A stretch of 64,000 nt of DNA from Asterias amurensis (GCF_032118995.1 NC_092661.1:2501-66500); one strand, 5' to 3'; positions 23,440-35,575 are shown, numbered from the stretch's first letter. Notes: generated by a model from the letters alone, not told the origin. Made by a program: numbers and translations.

Positions 23440-26400
23440 ATTACGGGACTACTGCTTCAAAATAAAATCACAAAATTAGCTCAAAAATTGAGTTCAAACA
23501 CTACTTTTCATGAACAAGTTTGAAGTTTCTGTCATCTCAAAGATGCAGACTGTTAAAAAGATTGATGCAACAAACTCTATGCACAATCCTTTAAAGTTAT
23601 GTTATTACATGTGTAACATCTGTTTTAGTTTTATGTCTAAACAAATATAGTTGTCATTATTACATCTGTTGTTGATCCATCAGACTGCAATGAATTCTCT
23701 CATCCACCAGGGAGACAGGAACACAGGAACACTCCTCTATGAAGCCAGGCAACCAGCGGTTGTCTTCTTGGTCATCGGTGGATGGACGTCACCAGCACGA
23801 ACGCAGATGCCATTGATGTGCAGTCTTCATTGGACTCCGTACTTCACAGGCAGTTGGTTTCGCATTTCACCATTGCAGTAAATAAAAGACAAAAAATAGA
23901 TACATTCAGAAAGTGCACTTCCAAATAGAACTATTCCATTTAGTTTGGGAATAATTTAGGTCAACATAAATGTGGGTTTGAGTTTTTTTTATCATAATCC
24001 GTAAGGGTTTATTTCTTTGAATTTTTAGAGAGTCAAATATTTCTCAAAAACTCGTTTGTCTGCATTTAGCAAATCGTAAAAAAAATTGTAAATTTTTCGT
24101 TAAACTTTGATGAACAGTGATGAACACATCAGAGGAAAGAAAGGAATGTTTAGGTTCTGTTAAGGGTTAAACTGCATGGTTTTATGTAGCTAGTTTTGTT
24201 TGGGCATTCAAAAAAAGCCACATTAAGTTTTCAAAACCACTTTCTTTTACGACTTAATACTTATATGGACAGTAATAACTTATACTGTATTTTACTTCCT
24301 TAAGTCCTCTTACCCGGAAACTTGCATCCTCAGACAATAAGACACCCTCGTCCTCCTTCCATGATCCTTGGTAGCCATTATCCTTGTGACATCACCTGTA
24401 TATGGAGAATCATTCAACAACTGCATCACTAAGTTAGTTCAAAAATTGAGTTCAGTCGCTGCTTTTCAGCAACAAGTTTGAACTATTTATGTCATCTCAA
24501 AGACATCGATTGTTGTAAAAAGATTGACGCAACAAACTTTCTGTGCAATCCTTTAAAGTTATGTTATTACATGTGTAAAATCTGTTTTAGTTTCATTTTA
24601 AAACAAGTATAGTTGCCATTATTACATCTGTTGTTGATCCATCAGACTTCAATGCATTCTCTCATCCACCAGGGAGACAGGAACTATCCTCTATGAAGCC
24701 AGACAACCAGCGGTTGTCTTCTTGGTCATCGGCGGATGGACGTCACCAGCACGAACGCAGAGGCCATTGATGTGCAGTCTTCATTGGACTCCGTTCTTCA
24801 CAGGCAGTTGGTTTCGCATTTCACCATTGCAGTAAATAAAAGACAAAAAATAGAAACATTCAGAAAATGCACTTCCAAATATTATTATCCCATTTAGTTT
24901 GGGAAAAATTTAGGTCAACCTAAAGTTGGGTTTGAGTTTTTCTATCATATTATTTGTTAGGGTTTATTTCTTTGAATTTTTAGAGAGTCAAATATTTCTC
25001 ATCAACTCGTTTGTCTGCATTAAGCAAATCGTAATGAAAATTGTAAATTTTTCGTTAAACTTTGATGAACAGTGATGAACACATCAGAGGAAAGAAAGGA
25101 ATGTTTAGGTTCTGTTAAGGGTTAAACTGCATGGTTTTATGTAGCTAGTTTTGTTTGGGCATTCAAAATAAGCCACATTAAGTTTTCAAAACCACTTTCT
25201 TTTACGACTTAATACTTATATGGACAGTAATAACTTATACTGTATTTTACTTCCTTAAGTCCTCTTACCCGGAAACTTGCATCCTCAGACAATAAGACAC
25301 CCTCGTCCTCCTTCCATGATCCTTGGTAGCCATTATCCTTGTGACATCACCTGTATATGGAGAATCATTCAACAACTGCATCACTAAGTTAGTTCAAAAA
25401 TTGAGTTCAGTCGCTGCTTTTCAGCAACAAGTTTGAACTATTTATGTCATCTCAAAGACATCGATTGTTGTAAAAAGATTGACGCAACAAACTTTCTGCG
25501 CAATCCTTTAAAGTTATGTTATTACATGTGTAAAATCTGTTTTAGTTTCATTTTAAAACAAGTATAGTTGCCATTATTACATCTGTTGTTGATCCATCAG
25601 ACTTCAATGCATTCTCTCATCCACCAGGGAGACAGGAACTATCCTCTATGAAGCCAGGCAACCAGCGGTTGTCTTCTTGGTCATCGGCGGATGGACGTCA
25701 CCAGCACGAACGCAGAGGCCATTGATGTGCAGTCTTCATTGGACTCCGTACTTCACAGGCAGTTGGTTTCGCATTTCACCATTGCAGTAAATAAAAGACA
25801 AAAAATAGAAACATTCAGAAAATGCACTTCCAAATATTATTATCCCATTTAGTTTGGGAAAAATTTAGGTCAACCTAAAGTTGGGTTTGAGTTTTTCTAT
25901 CATATTATTTGTTAGGGTTTATTTCTTTGAATTCTTAGAGAGTCAAATATTTCTCATCAACTCGTTTGTCTGCATTAAGCAAATCGTAATGAAAATTGTA
26001 AATTTTTCGTTAAACTTTGATGACAGTGATGAACACATCAGAGGAAAGAAAGGAATGTTTAGGTTATGTTAAGGGTTAAACTGCATGGTTTTATTGAGCT
26101 AGTTTTGTTTGGGCATTCAAAATAAGCCACATTAACTTTTCAAAAGCACCTTTTTACGACTTAATACTTATGGACATTAACATCTTATACTGTACTTTCT
26201 TAAGTCGTCTTACCTGGAAACTTGCATCCTCGGACCATAAGACTACCTCGTCTTCCTTCCATGATCCTTGGTAGCCATTATCCTTGTGACATCACCTGTA
26301 TATGGAGAATCATTCAACAACTGCATCACTAAGTTAGTTCAAAAATTGAGTTCAGTCGCTGCTTTTCAGCAACAGGTTTGAACTATTTATGTCATCTCAA

Positions 26401-27240
26401 AGAGATCGATTGTTGTAAAAAGATTGACGCAACAAACTTTCTGCGCAATCCTTTAAAGTTATGTTATTACATGTGTAACATCTGTTTTAGTTTTATGTCA
26501 AAACAAGTATAGTTGCCATTATTACATCTGTTGTTGATCCATTAGACTGCAATGCATTCTCTCATCCACCAGGGAGACAGGAACTATCCTCTATGAAGCT
26601 AGGCAACCATCGGTTGTCTTCTTGGTCATCGGCGGATGGACGTCACCAGCACGAACGCAGATGCCATTGATGTGCAGTCTTCATTGGACTCCGTACTTCA
26701 CAGGCAGTTGGTTTCACATTTCACCATTGCAGTAAATAAAAGACCAAAAATAGATACATTCAGAATATGCACTTCCAAATAGAATTATTCCATTTAGTTT
26801 GGGAATAATTTAGATGAACATAAATGTGGGTTTGAGTTTTTCAATCATATTATTCGTTAGGGTTTATTTCTTTGAATTTTTAGAGAGTCAAATATTTCTC
26901 ATCAACTCGTTTGTCTGCATTAAGCAAATCGTATAAAAATTGTAAGTTTTTCGTCAAACTTTGATGAACACTGAATATTTAGGGTTTTTTTAAGGGTTAA
27001 ACTGCATGGTTTTATTGAGCTAGTTTTGTTTGGGCATTCAAAATAAGCCACATTAACTTTTCAAAAGCACTTTTTTCTACGACTTGATACTTTCGGACAG
27101 TAAAATAACTTCTACTGTATTTTACTTTCTTAAGTCGTCTTACCTGGAAACTTGCATCCTCAGACCATAAGACACCCTCGTCCTCCTTCCATGATCCTTG
27201 GTAGCCAGTATCCTTGTGACATCACCTGTATGGAGAATCA
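23440..27240. repeat. Tandem array 1: four ~955-bp units
   Basis: The landmark 'ttg(c/t)cattattacatctg' occurs at 23651, 24613, 25568 and 26513 (spacing 962, 955, 945). Each unit carries a conserved 200-base core (from 'cagact.caatgcattctc' to 'ccattgcagtaaataaa'), a 'gaggaaagaaagg' segment, and an 82-nt minus-strand exon-like block ending at a donor (forward 'ctta(c)c' near 24311, 25266, 26213 and 27143). The array is the homologue of the 14-unit array in copy 2. Confidence 0.9.
26213..26294 (-). pseudogene. 82-nt exon-like block in an array unit (example)
   Basis: The minus strand runs from an acceptor (tccatatacAG) to a donor TTTCCAG|GTAAGACG. The frame phased to the donor reads CHKDNGYQGSWKEDE, then VVLWSEDASFQ in this unit. 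Other units change G to V and vary at silent positions, but some carry stops (for example the units near 46570 and 51321), and a TGA sits at the exon start in most. It recurs once per unit in both arrays, 18 times in all. Family not recognised. Confidence 0.4.
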
Positions 27241-27361
27241 TACAATAACTGCATTCAAACCACAAAATTACCTAAATCATTGAGTTAATGTAACATGACA
27301 TCATCGGACATAAAAAAAAATGGGTATGTACATTCCCAAGAGGAATTTCTGTGTCAGTCAC

Positions 27362-27703
27362 ATTAAAGCCATTGGACCCTTTCGGTAATAAACAGTATTG
27401 TCCTAGTCCCACACTTCGTGTATCACAACTTCTATATCAAATAACAAACCTGTGGAAATTTAGGCTCAATCGGACAGCAGAGTCCGGAGAAAATAAAGGG
27501 AAAACCCACACCTGTTTTCGCGCGTTTCGCCGTGTCATGACATATGTTTATAACAAATCCGTAACTCTCGCTAACGAGCATTTATATTGTTTTACCGTTT
27601 TCTCAAAAAGTAAAGCATTTCATGGACTAATTTTTCAAAAGAAGTCTTTCACCATTACCTTCTGTAAACCCTGTAAATTATGTAAAGGGTCCAATGGCTT
27701 TAA
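27362..27703 (+). mobile_element. TTAA MITE (family 2), intact ends, copy 1 only
   Basis: TTAA at 27362-27365 and 27700-27703 bracket perfect 16-bp TIRs AGCCATTGGACCCTTT. The corresponding site in copy 2 is empty, a single TTAA at 54406-54409 with matching flanks ('cagtcaca' before, 'ctcagatgtaatg' after). The interior resembles family 1 ('aaacctgtggaaatttagg'). An uninterrupted 159-codon frame across it is chance. Confidence 0.9.
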
Positions 27704-28069
27704 CTCAGATGTAATGCCCTTTGGATTGAATGATCAGAGTTTCAAAATGAAATTAACAATTTATGTACAACAATTTATCGACCATGTATTTCAAAATATG
27801 ATGATATCCACTATTGTTTTATTTCTATAAAATAAATTGTTGGGCATCAGACATAATGGCTTTTTACACCATTACAATATGAAGTCAGAGACCCTTCCCC
27901 CCAATAAAAAATTTTATTGAAAAATAGTGAATCCCCCAGCTCAATTTGACCTTTGCAGGAGCCCCTCTTTTACATAAATTAACAAGTTATCATCATTTCA
28001 GGAAAATCCTTTACAAATTACGGCCCTGAATGAAATTCCAAACTATTAACATCATGCAAATAAACTTAC

Positions 28070-28158
28070 CCTCAGGTTGTATTCCTGAACTTTAAAATGA
28101 GTGTCGTTTCCTCACAGCATACCTCCGCTCACCACAGCTCCAATGATGTCATCAGGGT
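28070..28158 (-). pseudogene. Exon-like block C, copy 1 (89 nt)
   Basis: Acceptor 'cagctgttttccAG' and donor CTGAGG|GTAAGTTT are both good. The best frame reads PDDIIGAVVSGGML, a TGA, then GNDTHFKVQEYNLR. The related block at 28862-28990 lacks one base before the TGA and reads through that point, so the stop here looks like a frameshift product. Copy 2 at 54776-54864 shares it, so the lesion predates the duplication. Confidence 0.4.
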
Positions 28159-28249
28159 CTGGAAAACAGCTGAAGGGAATGAAACATAAAAGATGTTGAA
28201 GGGTATCAAACATAATGGCATTTTACACCATTATCAAATGAAGTCAGAG

Positions 28250-28740
28250 ACCTCCCCCCCCCCCCAAAAAAAAAAAAAAAACCCAAAAGAACTCAACAAT
28301 TTTCATATCAATTTGAAAATTAGTGAAGAGCAAAACTCAATTTGACATTGTTCTTTGCCTGATGCTCTCTTTAAGCAATAGCACATCATCGATAAAACAG
28401 TATTGTCCAAAGACCCACAGTTCGTGTATCACAACTTGTACACAAACCTCAGTGAAAATTTAAGCTCAATCGGTCATCAGAGTCGGGGGGAAAAATATCG
28501 GGAAAACCCACCTATGTTTACGCACGTTTCGCCGGTCACAACAAGTGTTTATAATAATCAGTCGTTCTCAATATTGAGAATTGATAATTGTATTAATGTC
28601 TTCTCAAAAAGTGAAGCATCTCATGGAATAATATTTCACAGGGAAGTCTTTAACCATTACCTTCTGTAAAACCTGTGAGTTATTTATTAATCTGTGAACT
28701 TTAATTTGTTTTTCTGTTCAAAAAGTGTTCATTGGCTTTA
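28250..28740 (+). mobile_element. Older family 2 MITE relative with poly-C/A tract
   Basis: From 28385, 'acagtattgtccaaagaccc' and 'aagctcaatcgg' match the interior of the MITE at 27362. The ends have decayed. It is present in both copies (55085-55445). A C/A homopolymer tract lies at 28253-28280 and is longer in copy 2. Confidence 0.6.
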
Positions 28741-28861
28741 ACCAAAATTAACCAAGTATGATAATTTCAGGATTTGTGGTTTACAATTTTGGTCCTGCAA
28801 GAACTTTTAAACTATAAACATCCAGAACATAAACTCACCTTCAGGTTCTATTCCTGAACTT

Positions 28862-28990
28862 TAAAATGTGTAAGTGTTGTTTTCCTCACAGCAACCTCCG
28901 CTCACCACAGCTCCAATGAAGTCTTCATGGCCCTGGAATGACTGGTGCAGTTTCCATTGGACTCCATATTGCGTAATTCCAATGGCAGTT
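28862..28990 (-). pseudogene. Exon-like block D, copy 1, diverged unit core
   Basis: This is a diverged homologue of the array core ('ggcagttggttccacattt', 'ccattgcagtaaataaag'). On the minus strand one frame reads TQYGVQWKLHQSFQG, then HEDFIGAVVSGGCCEENN, before a stop. Array units have TGA-AGA where this copy has TGG-AAA. So it looks like the least decayed relative of the repeated core. In copy 2 one base is missing and the frame is broken. Confidence 0.4.
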
Positions 28991-29338
28991 GGTTCCACAT
29001 TTCACCATTGCAGTAAATAAAGAACAGAAAATACATACATTCAGAAAATGCACCTCCAAACAGAATGATTCCATTTAGTTTGGGAATATTTCAGGTGCAT
29101 ATAAATGGTGTGAGTGGTTGTTACATGACAAGTGACTGATAACGGATGGTGTGGAGTTATAGATGGGGTACGTTTTCGCTGTCGTATAACGAACCCCTGA
29201 TTGTTAAGATGTAACATGCAAGCATGGAAATGAGCTTAGTAGATTTTAAAGTGATGGTGTAGATGGGAGTGAGCTTGTTAATCATGCAGTTTGGTGCAGG
29301 TTTAATGTTAGAGTGAATAAATGGTGATAATAATATAC

Positions 29339-29459
29339 CTTTAGGATTGGACGTAATCCCTCTGTGCCGTAATACCACGGGATTACAGTGGTTGCAGGGT
29401 CTGCCATGAGAGAGCATGTAGATGAGAAGGACTCCATCCCAGGTCCTCAATCTCAGTCA
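29339..29459 (-). pseudogene. Exon-like block E, copy 1 (121 nt)
   Basis: An acceptor ('cccaacatgcAG') and a donor CTAAAG|GTATATT flank 121 nt. The frame WDGVLLIYMLSHGRPCNHC continues to the donor, but the first codon in that frame is TGA. In copy 2 the same codon is TTG and the exon is fully open. See 56049-56169. Confidence 0.4.
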
Positions 29460-29505
29460 CTGCATGTTGGGAAATAAAGATAACATTCTCAAAGTTGTGA
29501 AACAT

Positions 29506-31024
29506 TTTTGCCAACACCAGAGTAAAAGATGGTATTTCCAGTGGTTAGAGAGTAGTTTTGGAACGAGGGGCAAGGTGCTAAATAAAGTACTTGAACGAGA
29601 CTGAATGCATTGGAATGCCAATTACATGTAAACTTGCTTATAATACGTTTGTCATGTTATTGTATTTTTGGTGCATTTACACTTCTAGTTTTCCTGCCGT
29701 TATCATTCACAAAAACTACAGCACCTCAGATAGTAATATTTTTAGGAAAGCTTTACACAATCATTATATCTGGTGTAAGTTAAATGTAAATCTGCGGACA
29801 TCGTCTTTTGTGTTACCAAAGTATCCAAATGCTTTAATTTTTAACAAAAAGTAAAGATCACACACTTTGTGTAAGCTTTTAAAAACATATTCAGGGTCTT
29901 TCACAGGGTGCAAAGATCTTGCATGTAGCAACTACGGTTCTCCAGTAAATTTTTTGGTAAAAACTTAAACATTGATTTAAAGTTATAACGTCATCTAATT
30001 CCAAAACTTGTTAAGTTTTATTGCCACACTGAGGTCTAAGTTCAAAGTGAAACCCTAGCCTTTTTGGATCACACACTAAGCGCTGGAATCAAGAATCCAT
30101 AACCATCCATATACTGTAAAATAAACTTGTGTAGGCTTCTAACGAAATTTGTCTCATTAACATTATTTTTAAGAGTGACCACTAACTGTTTAATTTTCTT
30201 TTATTAACCAGTCTTATAAAGATTAGGTTTCAAAGAAGTTTGACAAAGATCGGTTTCCCGTCCAAGTTGCTCATTCTACATGCAGGATTGTAAATGAATG
30301 ATCGCTGTGGAGTATTTGGTTTTGGCAAAGTTGTTTCTTTAAATTAAAAGATATCACACCAGACCCTATCCAATGTGAAACCATCCGAAATCTCATTGAA
30401 CGCAGGAGTTGGCTGAAATTTAATTGTTTCTCTTTTGTGAACCATCCAATTCACCTTGGGGCATTTGTTTTCTTCACCTGGGCTCTGTGACTTTCACTAT
30501 GGTTTTAAGGAATGCTCCCCATCCAAGCCCAGACCTTTTAAATTGTTGACTAATTCCCTGAAATGTAATTTCACACTTGCCCAATTCCATGGCCTCATTT
30601 GCTCATGCTATGTCATGCTCTACTCCAAATGTAAACAAGCACAGTATATTGGACACTGCTGGACCATAGAGCTAGGACCCTAGATCCATGGCTGGACACA
30701 GTACTGCTGACCTTAAACAAGGTGAAGGCTTACCAATAAACCACTTATCACTCAGGTTGACTTCCCCTAATTTAACAGTAATCTATCTGGCTGTGTTCAT
30801 GATAGCCTTAGGAGGGTTTGGCAGTACAGCACAGTGAAAACAATTTAAAACCAAGGTTAAGGCTAGTTAGCAGATAACCCCATGAAAACAAGGTCAAAAA
30901 GGATTGAAAAGGCAATTTCAAGGAGAATGATGAACTAGATGAAGATTTCATAGTGAGAGCATGTCAACTGCAGAGTTTCTGTAGTGTTTTTACTTAATAC
31001 ATGGAGGTATGCATTAGCCCACAA
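29506..31024. other. Single-copy spacer, no gene recognised
   Basis: Similarity to copy 2 stops near 29505. Short plus-strand frames at 29591-29854 and 30456-30683 have no splice or family support. Confidence 0.4.
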
Positions 31025-31191
31025 AGATAACCTGGAGTTGTGGAAGAGTAGTGACCTCGCAGTACTGTCAAGAGCACCAAAATCAAACTCTGGTGTTTCT
31101 GATCAGCAGAGTGAGTGTTCAAATCCCCAGCCGTGCCACTTGTGTCCTTAAGCAAAACACTTAACCATTGCTTTGTCCTTTGGATGGGACG
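31025..31191 (+). mobile_element. tRNA-derived SINE, truncated by a MITE
   Basis: 'tctggtgtttctgatcagca' and 'gtgtccttaagcaaaacac' match the SINE at 112. It ends at 'ggatgggacg', where a TTAA MITE begins. No continuation of the SINE is seen after the MITE, so the 3' part was lost. Confidence 0.65.
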
Positions 31192-31593
31192 TTAAAGGCA
31201 GTGGACAATATTGGTAATTACTCAAAAAAATTATTAGCATAAAACCTTTCATGGTGACGAGTAACAGGGCAAGGTTAATGGTATAAAACATCGTGAGATA
31301 CTGCTCCCTCTATAGTGCCATACATGTAGTTTTCAAGAAAGAAGTAATTTTCCACAAATTTTACACATTTGATCACGAGACCTAAGATTTAGAACTTGAG
31401 GTCTCGAAATCGACCATAAAACAAACATAACCTCGTGTGACAAGGGCGTTTTTTTTCTTTCATTATTTTTCTCGCAAGATCGATGATCGTTTGAGCTCAA
31501 ATTTTCACAAGTTTGTTATTTTATGCATTTGTTGAGATACACCAACTGTGAAGGCTAGTCTTTGACGATTACCAATAGCGTCCACTGCCTTAA
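31192..31593 (+). mobile_element. TTAA MITE (family 1) at a SINE boundary
   Basis: TTAA at 31192-31195 and 31590-31593, with ends 'aggcagtggacaatattgg' and 'accaatagcgtccactgcc'. It keeps the interior palindrome around 'gagaccta..aacttgaggtctc'. Confidence 0.85.
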
Positions 31594-32644
31594 AGAATCT
31601 TATTATATTTACTATAGACAAGAGACAAAATTTTATAATCCAATGTTATGCTCAAATAGTAAAGTGGATTCATATTTTTGTATTAATGTTTGGACTATTA
31701 TCAGGCAGGCTACAATAGAACTTGTAAACTTCAAATAAGTATATGTTAAATTGAAGGAAAAAACAGAGATGAGGCAGACACAATAAGAAACTTAGTCTTA
31801 AACCTAAAACAATTCAACGAGGGGGAGGCATATATGTTAACTAACGAGGGTGAAAATTGCGTAAGCATTTGTTTGCTACTTCTTTTTTGCAGGGATAATT
31901 TTCCGGACCAACGCGGCTGAGCTCACTGTGAGAACAAACAACATACAGACAAGCTTGCAAATAGACTAATTGCCAGATGCAGTTTTAAATAAGAATTCCA
32001 AGAGTGTGATGAAGGGCAAAACGTTTCCTAGCCCACCTTGTTGAGCTGTAAATGGGTTGTATTTGTATTTATTTTATCGTTATTTTGTTTGCTTAATATA
32101 TATAGTAATACATATAAATAAATAGTGATAATTGAATCACCTAGTAAATGTTTTAATATTAATGAGGGTTAAAACAACATTCTCAAAAGAAAACGATATA
32201 GGGCACATGGCTTATTTAAGTCTCTGTATTTATTTCACATAATGCTCAGCAGAATATTCAGTCACAAGATCTGATCCTCGTAAAATGCAAGTTAAAAAGT
32301 GTTGAGAAAAAATTTCCGGAGGGCAATTTTTCTTTATGTGGCCCAACATTGTGACCAATTTTTGTACCTAGTAAAAAGTTGTAGAAACGCCTAAATCACT
32401 AAATTTGCATTTGCAAGTGCAACAACGAGTGGAGCCTTACATGGTTCTAAGTTTTGGTCAAGTGATAGGAGACTCTTTGCTTTGCAAGTCAAACCATGGT
32501 CAAACCACAAACAATTTATTTAGAGACTGTTTTTACATCAAGCACGAGAGGTAACAGATTTGCCGCGATTATAGGGACACCTTGAAAACAGGACGTCCTA
32601 CGATACGAGAAGAAGCATTTACATGTAGACGGCGAACACAGCAT
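31594..32644. other. No gene recognised
   Basis: AT-rich DNA without bounded repeats. No splice-supported frame was seen on either strand. Confidence 0.4.
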
Positions 32645-33190
32645 TTAGTAACGCAGCACAGCATAGCACATGGTGCACAGGAAAACAAGGCAAAATACTC
32701 CCATAAATATAAAACAACATCTAACTAACTTCAGTCATCTAGCTTACTTTAAAAAGTTACCATCCGCATCCTGCCACAACCACCCTTACCGTAGCTTAGC
32801 GGTGAGTCAACTGGCCTACCACGCTGCCAGAGTTTTAACAAAAGTGAAAGAAATCTTAACGGAAATTTCCACTGAATCACGTGCTAACAGAAAAGAAAAG
32901 GAACTTACGTAATACTTTTACAACTGGGTAAATCATCAAAACAAAGGCTCATAGTAGTCGAGGGGTAGAAAACTCCACATGATAACAACAAACAAAAGCT
33001 GGGCCTGAAGAACTGCATGCTGTATTTATGAATGATTTCAATGGATGGATAATAGCTTTCATTTCATGGGCTTTTACTTTCCGTGTTCTGATTGGTCTGC
33101 TCTGTTACGTATATGTCGCGTACACATCAAGGGGTCAATTTCATGAATACTGCTCAGCAGGTTTGTCTGCTTCTGATTGGATGGCCATAG
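32645..33190. repeat. Paralogous block, spacer copy
   Basis: It aligns with 59110-59795: 'gccacaaccaccc', 'aacggaaatttccact', 'cgtgctaac' and 'cttacgtaat' in order, then 'ttctgattggtctgctctg'. On the minus strand the 115-codon frame of the 59-kb copy is interrupted here soon after its start. Confidence 0.65.
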
Positions 33191-33194
33191 ATCC

Positions 33195-33780
33195 TCATTT
33201 TGTCACAAATTCTTAATGGGATTTCGTGTGTTAAATGCCCTCCATTAAGAACTGTGCTGGTGAAAATACCAAGATCTGATTGGTCAACCGCTCTCGGGCT
33301 TGGATCCTCATTTTGTCACAAAACTCTTAATGGGATAACGTGTAGTAAATGCTCTTCATTAAAACTATACAGGTAAAAATACCAAGATCTGATTGGTCAA
33401 CCGCTCTCGAGCTTGGATCCTCATTTTGTCACAAAACTCTTAATGGGATTTCGTGTGTTAAATGCCCTCCATTAAAACTATACAGGTAAAAATACCAAGA
33501 TCTGATTGGTCAACCGCTCTCGAGCTTGGATCCTTATTTTTGTCACAAAACTCTTAATGGGATAACGTGAAGTAAATGCTCTTCATTAAGAACTGTGCAG
33601 GTAAAAATAGCAAGATCTGATTGGTTGACAGCTCTCGAGCTTGGATCCTTGTTTTTCACAAAACTCTTAATGGGATTTCGTGTATTAAATGCACCCATTA
33701 AGAACTGTGCAGGTAAAAATACTAACGTCTAATTGGTCGACAGCTCTCGAGGTGGTTTCCTTCTTTTGTCACAAAATTTC
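33195..33780. repeat. ~115-bp minisatellite with CCAAT-type motif, 5 units
   Basis: 'tttgtcacaaaactcttaat' recurs at about 33313, 33428, 33540 and 33650 with diverged ends at 33197 and 33766. Each unit holds 'aagatctgattggtcaac' (inverse CCAAT) and 'gctctcgagcttggatcc'. The 59-kb paralogue lacks it. Confidence 0.85.
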
Positions 33781-33821
33781 CAGTGGGATTTCATGCATGA
33801 AGTAAGGGGTGCATTTGTGTT

Positions 33822-33858
33822 GGGGGGGGGGGGGGGTTGGGGGGGTCGGGGGGGGGGT
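33822..33858. repeat. G-rich tract with quadruplex potential
   Basis: G-runs of 15, 7 and 10 are separated by 'tt' and 'tc'. Confidence 0.9.
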
Positions 33859-34429
33859 CAGAGAGTTGAACTTTGTCCGCACTTGAACTTGTGTGTTATT
33901 GCTTGTGAAAAAGAAATAGCAAGACGACCAAGTGGGGTTGGAATAGTAAACGAGATATAATACTTCTTAATTTTGTATTAATATGATTGTTTTATGTGGG
34001 TTAGGTTTTAACACTGTAACTAGTTATAGTTGTGGGTAACAAATAAATCAATTGGTGTAAGAATGTTGGCATACTTTAAGCGCAGACTCATACTTTGTCA
34101 TTTTGCCGCCGCCTATTGACCGACCGGCAAATGTTTCAAAGAACCTTTTAGTGGTCATAGTCCCTCAATATTCTTCTTTAAATTTCATCCAGCATTTATT
34201 TCGAGCGGTATTTTGCAAGTGGGAATAATATTCGATACCGAAGTCTTCAGAAAGAAGCACACTTCTTGTTTTCTTTTTTTTTTCAAAAAATTGCAGGTTC
34301 TCCTGACTACTTTTACCACTTTTTAAATAGCGCTTATGAACCAATCGAAGCAAACCAAATAGAACATATTTGTTAATAAGTAAAGGGTCGTACAGCTACG
34401 ATTTGCAGTAACAATCCGCTGCATGTTAT

Positions 34430-34860
34430 ACTGAAATATTTTTAGGAATCTTAGATCCCGACGGAGTTAAGTGTAAGGAAGATGCTTCAGAGAAGGTCTT
34501 TGTTTATATAACTGTCATAAGAACAATGATTAGAAGACAGTTGTAGTTCCATTAATTCTGGGTGGTGACCCAAGGACTTTCTAAGTCCCCAGAGTGAATT
34601 AATTAACAGATAAAAATCAAACTAGCATCATTTGGTTGGCAAAATTGACATTGATTATATCTGAGAATTTTAATAAAATACATCAAGTCAAGTCTCCACC
34701 GTGAAGCATATTTTGTCATGATATATCTACATGTATCCATACCCTTAAAATTTCCGAAAATGCTCGTTATTTGCTTAACAGAAAAACTATGATTTCAAGT
34801 CCAATAAACCATCATGATGGAAACATGAACACTGAACAGTTGTTTTATTATTTTTTTTTT
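34430..34860 (+). mobile_element. Foldback-element core, plus orientation
   Basis: It matches the reverse complement of 60100-60830: 'ttaggaatctt', 'gagttaagtgtaaggaagat', 'ataactgtc.taagaacaatg', 'tggcaaaattgacattgat' and 'caagtccaataaacca'. It holds one copy of the word that became the 13-copy 22-mer array at 60440. Confidence 0.7.
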
Positions 34861-35175
34861 AACATTTAACGTTTAACATGTAACGTTGCAGAAATCGGTC
34901 CCTAAAGACAGTACACATTGCCCTGGATTTGGCGAATGTTATGAAGTAAATTTAAATGGTTGGAAAGATGTTTTTAAAGTATAATGTAATGACCGCACAC
35001 AATGCCATTTGTGTGATTTTCTTTGTACTACGTGAAGTAAAACTGTTCGTCATTTTTTGGTGGTGTCAAATCTTTGACTCAACAAAGTGGCGGACGCCAG
35101 TCGATAACTCTCGTCAATCAAACAACTGCACTCTAGGCGAGTAACCAGCACATAGCGCCCTCGGGGGATCCTCGA

Positions 35176-35575
35176 GGGAGTCCGTAATTACGGATTGCAA
35201 ATCCGTAACAACAAATTGTGAATCTGTAATAACGGATTACCAATCCGTAATAACTGATTACTAATCCGTAATAACGGATACTAATCCGTAATAACCGATT
35301 ACTAATCCGTAATCCGTAAGAACGAATTACTAATCCGTAATAACGGATTACTAATGCGTAATAACGGATACTAATCCGTAATAACCGATTACTAATCCGT
35401 AATAACGGATTACTAATCCGTAATAACGGATTACTAATCCGTGTAACGAATTGCAAATCTGTTATAACGGATTACTGAGCTGTAATTACGGATTACTAAT
35501 CCGTAATAACTGATTGCGAATCCGTAATAACGGATTTCAATGAATTTTATATTTTGTTGGCACTAATGGACCTTC
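35176..35575. repeat. Palindromic satellite (CCGTAATAACGG)n with element end
   Basis: Units of 16-18 bases alternate two palindromes, CCGTAATAACGG and CGGATTACTAATCCG, more than 15 times. The tract ends at 'ttggcactaatggaccttcg', the same terminus as at 61138. Open frames through it are repeat artefacts. Confidence 0.9.

Larger units (their letters stand above)
18675..29505. repeat. Segmental duplication, copy 1 (about 10.8 kb)
   Basis: It aligns base by base with 35786-56220 from 'ccgaagaaaacg' to 'gtgaaacat', in the same orientation. Order: first-exon copy, poly-G, MITE, hairpin cluster, exon-like blocks, tandem array, MITEs, flank exons. Differences are small indels and substitutions, one MITE present only here (27362), one SINE and one SINE fragment present only in copy 2, and array size (4 against 14 units). 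Boundaries are by eye and may be off by tens of bases. Confidence 0.9.

Noticed and set aside
27351-27830. 159-codon plus-strand frame
   Set aside because: It lies mostly in the MITE at 27362-27703 and has no homologue in copy 2, where the element is absent.
28862-28990. LINE reverse-transcriptase C-terminus, from 'EMWNQLPLELRNME' on the minus strand
   Set aside because: The WN.LP.E.R resemblance is short, the frame shifts in copy 2, and another frame of the same block joins better with the neighbouring exon-like blocks.
35133-35456. 107-codon minus-strand frame (repeating LLRISNR)
   Set aside because: It is a translation of the CCGTAATAACGG satellite.
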